A stretch of DNA of 64,000 bases from Caenorhabditis remanei (Eukaryota; Nematoda; Chromadorea; Rhabditida; Rhabditidae). The translations under genes and the position numbers were made by a program. The notes under the pieces are model-generated. The model was not told where the DNA came from, did no database searches, and worked only from the letters and a program-made list of their open reading frames with translations. The first letter of the stretch is position 1, and each line of letters starts with the position of its first letter. The stretch is from NCBI RefSeq assembly GCF_010183535.1, contig NC_071333.1, positions 10,042,587 through 10,106,586 on the forward strand, in the 5' to 3' direction. Below are positions 1 to 9,732 of the stretch, in pieces.

Positions 1-575
1 AGAGAATCAATAAGAATTTAACGAACTGGATGTTATTTCTGGCGCAGCTTATTTTCTCACCCTCACTTCCTATATAAGACTGTCTTGATAAGACTGTCAA
101 GCAAATTGGACATCTATAAACGGTCCGTGTGCGAATGAGGAATACGAGTCGTGCGAGAAACACCTATCGCGAGAAGCGTTGTTTCGGATCCGTAAAGACT
201 CCGCACAAGATTCGCATCCGTAACGCATCTACTCGCGAAAAACCTTGATTGCCTCTATTCGAGCGTGTTTAGAGTGCGACAGAGGAAGACTATCACTTGT
301 AAAATCGGGTCTATTGTGAGCGAGAAATAGGTCAACCAAATTATGCCTTTCTCTCCCTCTTCTTGTCATCTTCCTACTAATGGAATAGTTATATTTCTAC
401 TAATGGAATGGTTCCGTCCAACGGTTCTCCCTATGCAAATTGTTTCCTCTCTAAATCGTTGGTAAACCAGCAAACTTTTCTCTCGTCATTCTCCCAGTTT
501 GGAATGTAATTGTTACCAAAATTAATATCTTCCTATCCCCTTCCCAATTCGGAACTCTGCCTGACTCCGCCATCA
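1..575. repeat. Left arm of outer long inverted repeat
   Basis: This block reappears as its reverse complement at 18677-19213 with high similarity over about 540 bp. Landmarks are the opening AGAGAATCAATAAG, GTGCGAGAAACACC, and two close copies of a CTACTAATGGAAT box. A third copy lies at 20147-20560 in the right-hand orientation. On the right, the repeated unit continues about 165 bp outward to roughly 19385, so the left arm probably extends beyond base 1. Long inverted ends about 19 kb apart suit a large DNA transposon, but several nested insertions mean other explanations are possible. No coding region is seen in the arm. Confidence 0.85.
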
Positions 576-644
576 CCCGTGTCTCATTACTCAGAAAATG
601 CCGACAATGAGATTCGGACAAATGTCACAAGCGTTTCATATATA

Positions 645-1690
645 AGAGTAATTTTTTTTTGAAAAAACCTCTTCCATTCGATGAAAAACGCAGAATATAT
701 TCAGGTTATTTCATGACGACTATACTGCTCATCTATTTCTGCCTAGCCATCAGACTGCATGCAGGTTAATCATTAGCAGTGAACTTCTCCCACCAACGTA
801 TTTTTTCAGAAAAATCCAACACCTCAACATCTTCCACCTCCTTTTCTTTTGAAGACGAGTATTCCAAAATCTCCACAACATGCTTCAGCTCAAGAGACTA
901 CGAACTGCTATCAGGAGACTTCATAAAACATACCTACGCACGCTCGTTTTCTAGTACTCTGCTCGAATATAGTGTGGTAACTATTGGCCTTGCGGAGTTA
1001 AGGAAAGCACTCGCTTTTGGGCCTGTTCGCCCATGGACACATTTTAAGTATGAGAAACCTACTAAACAGGAACTGGAGTCAGCATCAAGTTCAGAGGACT
1101 ATTACAACCTAATTGAACCGACCTATCCTATTCAAAGTCTTGACAGTCTTTTCTTATTCGAGAAGAATATCAATACAGCCGTTGATTATTTGGATAAGAG
1201 GCTACCCTCGATTCGCAAGATTTTTAGACGGAGATTTGAAGAAAAGTCTAAAGGAACGAAGAACGATCGAAAATTAGTTAATATCATGATAGAAGAATGG
1301 AACGAGATGGTTGGAAGAGTTGTGGATGTAATTCGCAATATGCAGAAGAACGATGAAAAATGTTGGGATCGAATGAAATTGAGATTGATGTGGATTTTCT
1401 AAAAACAGTGTCCATTCACTGTTTTCATTGATTGTCTCTCATTATGTATATCAAAATTTATTTGAATGAATTCATACACTATGTCTGTTTTTTTCGTTCC
1501 TCAAATTTTCATCTCAAAATTTTCAATTTCAGCCAAAGTCTCTACAGCTTTGAGTCCATGAAAATAGTTTATTTTTCTCCAAATACATGAAAATTCGAAT
1601 AGATAGTGTAACTTTAAACACCTGCCATTAATTTTTTATTCCTTCCGCAATTTGAAAAAAAGTGGGCTTATCAGCAGAGCGCTTAAGTCC
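645..1690. repeat. Left arm of second inverted repeat
   Basis: About 1 kb that recurs inverted at 14601-15985. It contains the unknown ORF described separately plus its 3' flank, ending at the shared GTGGGCTTATCAGCAGAG. The right copy carries about 320 extra bases (near 14775-15095) that the left copy lacks. On the left this block follows directly after the outer repeat. On the right, a 2.7-kb stretch with another gene separates the two. Confidence 0.8.
713..1402 (+). pseudogene. Unknown secreted-like ORF, copy 1 (in-frame stop after leader)
   Basis: From the ATG at 713 the frame reads a hydrophobic, signal-peptide-like leader (MTTILLIYFCLAIRLHAG), then a TAA, then continues in the same frame for about 207 residues to 1402. 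The body is hydrophilic, with a Ser/Thr-rich start, a central region containing FGPVRPWTH, and a basic helical C-terminus with RRRFEEKSKG. The 15 bases containing the stop begin with GT and end with AG, but are far too short for a normal intron. The second copy at 15271-15930 has the same stop, so it predates the duplication. The body nevertheless stays similar between copies. I do not recognise the family. It could be transposon cargo, a decayed gene, or a gene whose first exon lies elsewhere. Confidence 0.5.
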
Positions 1691-1789
1691 CGCACTAAGC
1701 ATTGATAAGTATGCCTATGCTCCTTTCAAAATTGTGCGAGAGAAATGTTTGGGACACAAATAACTGAACATTCATACACACAGATCATT

Positions 1790-1895
1790 CTTATATACAA
1801 AAGACAAGTAGTGTTTGTCAGAGGCGCTGTCCGCAACGATTATGGAATGAGAAATGAAACTGAGTCAGCGGGCAAAACAGAACTGGATAGTGCCC
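1790..1895 (-). repeat. Fragment of tRNA-derived SINE-like repeat
   Basis: The stretch from TTCTTATATACAAAAGAC to GGGCAAAACAGAACTG closely resembles 8893-8993, the body and B-box end of the SINE-like insertion in the integrase remnant. The tRNA head (A box) is absent here. It lies at the outer edge of the large foldback that starts nearby. Confidence 0.5.
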
Positions 1896-4812
1896 TCCGA
1901 TTTTCCACCATACCTTAGGTGACATGCGACTTATGTGATCGGAGACAACTTATCATGCGGATAATTAATGATTTATTCGTAAGTGACTCGCCTACAAGCC
2001 AAATTAACTAACATAGAATGTATTTTGACTGCCCGTCCCCCTAACCTATCACTTTTTATGCTTAATCGATAGCTTTTCAAAAGTGAACACTAACCTAGAA
2101 TGCGTTTCTTGTGACGTGACCTGATTTTCTAGAAATTTAGATTTTTAGAAAGTTAAACTTTTTTTCGTTAATTTTTTTGTGTACAATACAGCATGGAGCG
2201 AAAAAATTCGTTTTGAAAATATTTGAATTTTTCAAAAAACTGATGACCTCCAAAAACAATTATTTTTAATCCACGGATGTTCTATTTTTGATTTCAAAAA
2301 AAAGAACAACTCATTTAAGAGGCATTATCTGTAAGAGTGAGAATGTTTGTGTTGGGACTTGGCACAGTTGCAAAAATTTGTTTCAATCCAAACTCTTTTT
2401 ACAGCATATGTACCCCTATGGTAGTGATTTACAAAAAATATGTCACCCAGTCCCCTATGACGTCATCCTAGGAAAATATGCCCAATAATCGACTTTTCAC
2501 CCAAAAATTCATAAAAATTTCAATCTTCCAGATAACATCAGGAAACTTTTGCAACATGTTAGGAGTGTTTTTGACTACCCTTACACAAATTTCCAGCTCC
2601 CCAGACAGCCCAGGAACCATTCAGATAAATTTCATTTCCATGTTTTTTCAACTTTTCTCGAAAAATCCCTCTAGAAATCCTCAAATTTCAATTCGTATTC
2701 GAATTTCCCGCAAAAAGTTCTATTAGGTCCAATTGAAAACATCAAAAAGTAGGGGGACCATTTTGAAATATTTCGATTTTTTCAAAAATCACATAAGGGT
2801 CCCCCCTTATGAAAATTTTGTTTTTGAAAAAAATTTCAAAAAAAAATTAACTTCGAAAACTATTGGAATGTTGATAAAACCCTTGAAATAAGTCACTCAC
2901 AAAATATAAGATCTCAGAAATGTGTTTGAACGGATTGCGTTTTTTTTGTTCTTTCAATTTTTTCCAGTTTTTTTCCGTTTTTATCAATAATTTGTACAGA
3001 AGTCCTCAAATTTCATAAGATCTTAATTTCTTGCAAAATTTAACATATATTTCAACTGACATCAATAAAAAACAGGGGGACCATTTTGAGATTTTTCCAT
3101 ATATTTCGAAATTCAGATAAGGGTCCCCCCTTATGAAAGAAAATTTTTATCAAAAAAATAATTCAACTTTTTTTTGATGCAAAAAACGTTCAAACTATAA
3201 AAAAATGTTTTCGATATTTTCTCGATGTTCTCAACGTCTATTGCATCAAAAAAAAGTTGAATTATTTTTTTGATAAAAATTTTCTTTCATAAGGGGGGAC
3301 CCTTATCTGAATTTCGAAATATATGGAAAAATCTCAAAATGGTCCCCCTGTTTTTTATTGATGTCAGTTGAAATATATGTTAAATTTTGCAAGAAATTAA
3401 GATCTTATGAAATTTGAGGACTTCTGTACAAATTATTGATAAAAACGGAAAAAAACTGGAAAAAATTGAAAGAACAAAAAAAACGCAATCCGTTCAAACA
3501 CTTTTTCTGAGATCTTATATTTTGTGAGTGACTTATTTCAAGGGTTTTATCAACATTCCAATAGTTTTCGAAGTTAATTTTTTTTTGAAATTTTTTTCAA
3601 AAACGAAATTTTCATAAGGGGGGACCCTTATGTGATTTTTGAAAAAATCGAAATATTTCAAAATGGTCCCCCTACTTTTTGATGTTTTCAATTGGACCTA
3701 ATAGAACTTTTTGCGGGAAATTCGAATACGAATTGAAATTTGAGGATTTCTAGAGGGATTTTTCGAGAAAAGTTGAAAAAACATGGAAATGAAATTTATC
3801 TGAATGGTTTCTGGGCTGTCTGGGGAGCTGGAAATTTGTGTAGGGGTAGTTAAAAACACTCCTAACATGTTGCAAAAGTTTCCTGATGTTATCTGGAAGA
3901 TTGAAATTTTTATGAATTTTTGGGTGAAAAGTCGATTATTGGGCATATTTTCCTATAATGACGTCATAGGGGACTGGGTGACATATTTTTTGTAAATCAC
4001 TACCATAGGGGTACATATGCTGTAAAAAGAGTTTGGATTGAAACAAATTTTTGCAACTGTGCCAAGAGGATTCCTCATCTTACAGACAACGCCTCTTAAA
4101 CATATAGAAATTTGCTAAATTCGTCTAGTTTATTAAAATACATCATTTTGACCTATTTAAAAAATTTTTATTTTTTAATTTTTTCATGTGGTGTCCCCTT
4201 ATTTTTATGTGGTCCCCCCTTTTTTTTCATGTGGTCCCCTTAGGTTCTATTTCCCGCACACCCCATTCATAGCACTTTTTTGAAAAACAAAAATTTTCAA
4301 ACCTTTATATCTCGCTTCACACTTCGTCGACCCCCAAATTTTTTTTTGGAAAAATACTATGAATAAGTTGTTCTTTTTTTGAAATCAAAAATAAAACATC
4401 CGTGGATTAAAAAAAAATTTTTTTGGAGGTCATCAGTTTTTTCGAAAAATTCAAATATTTTCAAAATGAATTTTTTTGCTTAAATGTTATATTTTTATAC
4501 CCAAGGACATTAGCTATCAAGTACAAGTATTTTCTATTTGTGCTCCATGCTGCATTGTACACAAAAAAATTAGTGAAAAAAATTTTGAAAAACTTTTGAA
4601 AAGCTATCGATTAAGCATAAAAAAGTGATAGGTTAAAAGGGGCAGACAAAATACATTCTGTGTTAGTTAACTTGGCTTGTAGGCGAGTCACTTACGAATA
4701 AATCATTAATTATCCGCATGATAAGTTGTCTCCGATCACATAAGTCGCAATTCACCTAAGGCATGGTTGAAAATCGGAGGGTGCTATTCACTGCACGCCA
4801 GTTCTGTTTTGC
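1876..4812. repeat. Large foldback (palindromic) element, about 2.9 kb
   Basis: The left arm (about 1876-3215) is repeated inverted at about 3241-4812 around a loop near 3190-3240. The arms include matching ORF-like stretches at 2478-2726 (+) and 3698-3946 (-), which are probably non-coding. The right arm has about 270 extra bases near 4060-4370. Each arm also has an internal direct duplication of about 320 bp, marked by AGGGGGACCATTTTGA followed by ATAAGGGTCCCCCCTTATG (near 2750-2815 and 3073-3140). A run of 13 G lies at the right end (4819-4831). It is probably a non-autonomous foldback transposon or a replication-derived palindrome. Confidence 0.9.
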
Positions 4813-4944
4813 AGGTTAGGGGGGGGGGGGGAGTCAAAATACATTCCATGTAAGTCAAATTTCCAATCCATCTATCCAGGTTTCATAGAAATCAAACCAC
4901 TACGGACGGAGTTATGGCGTGCAACACATAAACAGACAGAGGAT

Positions 4945-6323
4945 CTGTTGAATCTCTACGGAGTTCGATTCCACTTTGGTACCATTTTCGAGAAGAAGTC
5001 TTTCTCGGATTCTCTTAACAAAACTTCGAACAAGTCATCGTCCAAACCTTCGAGAAACTTTCCCTCTACGGAAAACAATAAGATGAACTTCGTCCCCGTC
5101 GTGTCCAATCCGGAATCCAAATGCTCCAACGCAGGGATGAGCAATCTGCTCACGCTGTCCTCTACCTCCGCTACAAAGATATGGACTTTGTTGAGTTTCC
5201 ACTTGACATGCAAATCATTCATAATCTTTACAAGAAGTACTTCAGAAACGGAGAATTCGACATCACGTCTGTTCTCGCTTTTTTGAACAATGACTACACA
5301 TTTGAAAGATTCTGCATTTCAGTAGCAACCTTCCAGTAAAGAGAAAATATGGTTAGTTTCTTTCCTGAAATCGATAGTGGCACCCCCATGGTAGTTGGGA
5401 TAATGCGCTCGGATTCGTAGATGAAGAAATTCAACAGTTTTGCATTAGAAAAAAGGTAGTTTATTTTTTTGATAAACATTTTTTTTCATAAGGAGGGACC
5501 CTTATGTGATTTTTGAAAAAATCGAAATATCTCAAAAAGGTTTTCCTGTTTTTTATGCTTTTAATTGGACCTTATAGAACTTAAAAAACTAAGATTAGTC
5601 CCTCATCTATATTTTTTGAACATTGAGCAGTCTATGTCGGTAGAGACATTTGAGCATGTGCATCTGACTCATGGGTAAGAACATTTAGTCTGAAATGTAA
5701 CATTTTGTTTAAAACAAAAAACTAGCTTTACTTTGGCAAGAAAAACATTTTTTTGGAACCATCGCTGAATAAGTGTGTCCGTTTGAAAGAAAAAATTATT
5801 CAAAATTTTCTTATATTAGAAAGTTGGAGTTTTATTTGTTCCACAAAAAAATACAAAGTCTTGAGATAATAGAAACGTACCGTAGTTCTCTCAAAAAATT
5901 CTTATAGTTTTCAGAAACCTGCGAAGAACGCAAACAACGTTCCTTGTACCCGAAACCATTCGGAGATCCGTTGGGACTCAAAAAAAATTGGCGGAAGGAA
6001 TATGAAAGGATGGATCTACCTTGAAAACTTCACTAGGCCATCCGAAGGAGTTCTCTGGCAAAGGGATGGCCGAAAAAGTAAGTAAAAAGACTAGAAAAGT
6101 TTGTATTCAGAAAAGGTTGTGTCGATTTACGACGAATACCGTAAATCGACATAATTTTGCTACACTCTACAAACTACACTAACTAAAGAATATAATTCCA
6201 GAATTCTTCCTCAATTCTGCCAAAGAGTATCATCGCGACGAATTAGAGGTTCAAATGCAGGAGTACCTGAACTCCTTCATCGAACTCGATTCTGCTCAAG
6301 TCACTGATGCCGATAATGCTTGA
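4945..6323 (+). pseudogene. Unrecognised gene remnant, at least three exons
   Basis: The best-supported parts are the last two exons. One at 5915-6077 follows TTTTCAG and ends at GTAAGT; it contains the segment WIYLENFTRPSEGVLWQRDG. It joins in phase to 6202-6323, which follows ATTCCAG and ends in TGA. A further coding-like stretch at about 5091-5336 (QSAHAVLYLRYKDMDFVEF...) is in a frame broken upstream by two TAA codons and ends at a stop, so its link to the later exons is uncertain. A possible poly(A) signal AATAAA lies near 6620. I do not recognise the family. It sits inside the transposon complex and may be element cargo or a trapped host gene. Confidence 0.35.
5453..5582 (+). repeat. 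Partial copy of foldback arm
   Basis: About 130 bp resembling 3575-3710 of the large foldback, including CATAAGGAGGGACCCTTATG and AATTGGACCTTATAGAACTT. It lies within the apparent intron of the preceding gene remnant. Confidence 0.7.
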
Positions 6324-7006
6324 GTACTATGATGCGCAAAGATGACATGGGTTTGTGAACATGTATTTCTCTTCGCATTGAGTTCCGCATAATGCAGATT
6401 TGAACGGATCACCTTCAGAGTGAAGACTTTGATGGAGGAGGTACATTGTATTGTCAAAGAACACCATTCCACAGTGGCCACATTCCTGAAAAATTGGAAA
6501 CCCATTATTTTCTGTGATTTATTTTGTTGATTATCTCTTTTTTCTAATTGTGTACATGAATTGATAAGGATGATGATAGAATCCATTATTCCTTTCTACA
6601 CTTTTTTTTGGTTGATTGTGAAATAAATTCAAACTTGTGACAGTGACACGAAATTGCCGACAGGAAAAGAACTTATCAAACTATGCATGTTGTAATGTTC
6701 GGTTTTTCTATCTCTCTTTCTATTTGAGAAAGTTCCTAATTTTGCAACAAATTGATGGTTGTCGGCCTCTATCCGACAAGTTTTTTAGATGTACTGACAT
6801 GAATAGATTGATTTATGTTCCAATACTGGCGTATGATGTTCAACCCAGAAACGAAATAAGTACTTTCGGTGATAAGAAAACTTTTGAATCCATAGATAAC
6901 TATTTTCCCAAGAAGTAGTCTAACTTGGAGATGACTATGTTTTTGACTTTTTTGACTTTTCGAAAACAAGATGACGATATATTTGCTTTGCGAATCTTGA
7001 GATTTT

Positions 7007-7330
7007 TCAAACATCTGTCATTATCTCCGCACTTACCACATTCTCCTCGTCATCCTTTTCCGGAAAAGGAGATTTCTCCTTGTCCATTAGAGATAATGTT
7101 AATGTTCTGTAATATACACAGTGTAAGCGATTTCGAAAAATACGTGGTAATTCGAAAAAATACACCTTTTACTTGGTGAGGGATTCGTTGACGATATCGT
7201 GTGTGTTTCTTCTAAGTGTGCTCGAAGTGCATTATGCTGACTGAACTGCATATTACACAGTGAAACAGGACAATCAAATCCGAAACCCGTTTTTATATGA
7301 GTCATGGAGTGCTCTTGCATCTGAAAATTG
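7007..7330 (-). pseudogene. C2H2 zinc-finger gene, 3' exons only
   Basis: On the minus strand an exon starts after ATTTTCAG at about 7330 and encodes one C2H2 finger (FDCPVSLCNMQF followed by HNALRAHLEETH; C-x4-C, H-x4-H), with part of an upstream finger's histidine pair (HSMTH). It can splice to a second exon (after TATTACAG near 7116) that continues in frame with an acidic tail and ends in TGA at 7007-7009. No upstream exons or start codon were found; 7340-7600 is AT-rich repeat-like DNA. It is probably the stump of a nuclear zinc-finger gene cut by transposon insertion, or the last exons of a gene I could not follow. Confidence 0.45.
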
Positions 7331-7574
7331 AATAACAATGTCTATTGTCAACAATATGTTTTTTTCTTCTGTCAACACACTATTTTGATTATTTTAACAC
7401 ACTAGTCCGATTATCTCGGTTTTCGCTTTCGATCACATTACAATTTTCTCCGGCCTTCCTTTCTCCTACAGTCTCTAGTTCTCTCAGTTTTTTTTATATG
7501 AAAAACCCCTTCGGTGTGAGGGTGATGGCTTTCAACTTTTCGGGAACCAATCATATAACACAGAGACGTAGCTA

Positions 7575-8183
7575 GAAAAAAAAATCTAAGAGCTTTTCCG
7601 GTGACTGGACCTAATTTTCGAGATTTTTAGATTTTTAGGAAAAGCAATTTTCGTCAAAATTTTTTCGAAATTTTTTTTTCATGAATTTTTTTCTCAATGT
7701 TCTATCCTTCGGTGAAAAGAGCAAAAATAAACAGTAGAGAAATTTATAGACTTTTTGATGGGCTATGAAAAATTTTTGGTCATGTCCCTACTTTCACCAG
7801 ACTAAGAGTCAAAACTAAGAGTCAAACTAAGACTAAGAGTCAAAAAAAAAACTTTTCTGTGAAGTCGTTGGGATATTTTAAAATGCTTTAAAAAAAACAG
7901 AACAACTATTTTAAAGCATTTTTTCAAGGAAATATTTAGAGGTAATCGCGAAAAAAAAGAAAAAAATTTTGTTGAAAATTTCGGTTTTTTGAGATTTAGA
8001 TGGGTATGGAAAAGATGTCAGTTCATCTGTTTTAGCTTTGAAAACGTTATTTAGTTTAAAGAAATCAACAACCACAGACCTCCAAATCCTGTATCAAAAA
8101 GTTTGAGTGTTTTCTGATCAGCTTCCAATTCGTAGCAGAGGCTCATAAAATACATAGTTTTCAAGTAGTAAAAACTTCAAAAC
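7575..8183. other. AT-rich non-coding spacer in transposon complex
   Basis: No coding exon was seen. It contains a short direct repeat of CTAAGAGTCAAA-type units near 7800-7845 and a small inverted pair (AAATGCTTTAAA / TTTAAAGCATTTT) near 7880-7922. It is similar in composition to neighbouring repeats. Confidence 0.5.
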
Positions 8184-8377
8184 TTTGCCACGTGCTTTAA
8201 ACTTTGAGTAAATCATTTTCCTTTCGAAAACGTACATAAAATAGATCAATCAACAAATTGAGCCACTTTAAACAAAAATTTAAATGTTTGTTCGAAGTGG
8301 CTCAATTGTTTGATTGATCTACTTTATGTACGTTTTCGAAAAAAAAGATTCAATCAAAGGTTAAAGCACGTGGCAAA
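8184..8377. repeat. Palindrome with arms of about 95 bp
   Basis: TTTGCCACGTGCTTTAA at 8184-8200 pairs with its complement at 8361-8377. Inner arms pair through AACGTACATAAA and AGATCAATCAA to a centre near 8281. The palindrome sits immediately 5' of the surviving integrase coding sequence, where the missing N-terminal integrase codons should be. Confidence 0.85.
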
Positions 8378-8404
8378 CATTTGAAATTTTCACCACCTTA
8401 ACAT

Positions 8405-9308
8405 GTGGAGCCTCTAAAGTCTAAAAAGGGAGAAGATGTTGTCGTGGCTTTGAAAAAAATAATTTCAAAGTTCAAATTCCCGCCAATTCATGTGTACAGT
8501 GATTTTGGAAAAGAATTTTACAATGTTCATGTCAAAAAATATCTTGATTCTCTCTCTATTCGACACTGTACTCCTAAAAGTGAAATAAAATGCGCAATGG
8601 CCAAACGTGCTAATCGCACTCTCAAATCTAGACTTGCAAAATTTATGACATCTAAATACAATTGGCGGTATGTTGACGTCTTGGCAAAAGTGGTCGACGG
8701 TATAAATCGTTCCGTAAACCGATCAATCAAAAAGACACCTGTCGATGTAAAGAATGGAGATTTCCCTTTTCGGCGGAGGGAACGACGAGTGAGACGAAAA
8801 TACAAAATCGGGGATCATGTACGAATTTATGCGAAACAAGGAACATTTGACAAGGGATACGAGGAAAGATGGACTCAGGAGGTATTTGTTATCATTCTTA
8901 TATATAAAAGACAATTGGGCGTTGTCTGAGGCAATGTCCGCAACGGTTTTGGAAAGAGAAGAGAAACAGAGCCAGCGGGCAAAATCGAACTAGCCTGCCA
9001 TGGACACGGCCGCCGCTTTAGACCACTCGGCCAAGTGGGCACATTTGAAAAAGGGTTGCCACGTAAATGAGAAGAGGCCAGCCGGCTTAACCGCCGAAGG
9101 CGGGGAAGACAGGCTGGTTACTCATATTTTTCTAACAGATCCTGTAACGTATACTTTGGCTGATGAAAATGGAGAAATTATAGATGGAAAGTTTTATTAT
9201 CATGAAATGATTCGGGTTTTTTATGAACAAGATCAAGTTTATAGAGTTGAAAAAATTTTGGAAAGTAGAATATTCAAAGAAAAAAAACTTAAAGTACGTT
9301 GGGAGTAG
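8405..9308 (+). pseudogene. Polinton/Maverick-type integrase remnant with chromodomain-like tail
   Basis: The frame from 8405 reads the C-terminal half of a retroviral-type DDE integrase core: YSDFGKEF (the second catalytic Asp with the G-K-E-F context), HCTPKSEIKCA, and NRTLK. It then reads a beta-rich segment (KIGDHVRIYAKQG) typical of the integrase C-terminal region. After an inserted SINE-like sequence the protein resumes in another frame (TDPVTYTLADENGE) and ends with a partial chromodomain-like motif (YRVEKILESR...KVRWE) cut off by TAG. The N-terminal third, including the first catalytic Asp, is missing. The residue where the catalytic Glu is expected, before the NRTLK motif, reads Lys. 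It is therefore inactive: truncated, frameshifted and active-site mutated. The motif set and chromodomain tail fit cellular Polinton integrases better than LTR retrotransposons, although a Ty3/gypsy source is not excluded. Confidence 0.75.
8893..9136 (-). mobile_element. tRNA-derived SINE-like insertion inside integrase
   Basis: Read on the minus strand, it contains CCACTTGGCCGAGTGGTCTAA (9038-9018, polymerase III A-box and D-arm of a Leu/Ser-type tRNA) and CTAGTTCGATTTTGC (8993-8979, B-box-like). It ends in an A/T-rich TATATAAGAA tail at about 8893. The integrase protein reads continuously if this block is skipped, so the inserted segment is about 240 bp. Its length shifts the frame. A shorter related copy lies at 1790-1895. 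Confidence 0.65.
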
Positions 9309-9563
9309 TATGGTTTTGTCCTTTCTGGGACACCATTTTGACCACTTTTTGGACAATCCTTGAAGACATAAAAAACGCTATATTTCGAACACAAAGCACA
9401 CAATTTCGTTTCAAAAACACCATTTCACGACTTTTCCCAAAATCACCCATATATGCTCTGGCGCAATTCCTGACCACCCCTGACCACTCCTGACCACTTT
9501 TCAAAATTGATAAGAAAATTTTAGGGACTTGAACACTTTCAAACGTTTCTTATCTATTTGTTG

Positions 9564-9630
9564 ACATAACACAATGGTAGTGCGCCTGTCTAGTATGCGA
9601 ACCGTCAAAAGTTCAAACCCGGGCACATTG
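9564..9630 (+). repeat. tRNA-like sequence (tRNA pseudogene or SINE head)
   Basis: ACACAATGGTAGTGCG resembles a tRNA D-arm/A-box. AAAGTTCAAACCCGGG resembles a T-arm/B-box at the expected spacing. The acceptor ends do not pair well and the anticodon arm is imperfect, so it is not a functional tRNA. It lies between the integrase remnant and the 20-bp-unit foldback. Confidence 0.45.
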
Positions 9631-9732
9631 CGAATTCCTCCAGTCGTCATGACTCAGTATTAACACATAAAAAAGAGCTTCTCAGGTCAGTGTGTTTGTC
9701 TGCCTTCTCAGATAAACCTGCATAAAATATCT

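Noticed and set aside
2478..3946. Mirror-image ORFs of 82 codons at 2478-2726 (+) and 3698-3946 (-)
   Set aside because: They are the same AT-rich foldback sequence read from the two arms; no codon structure or domain supports a protein.
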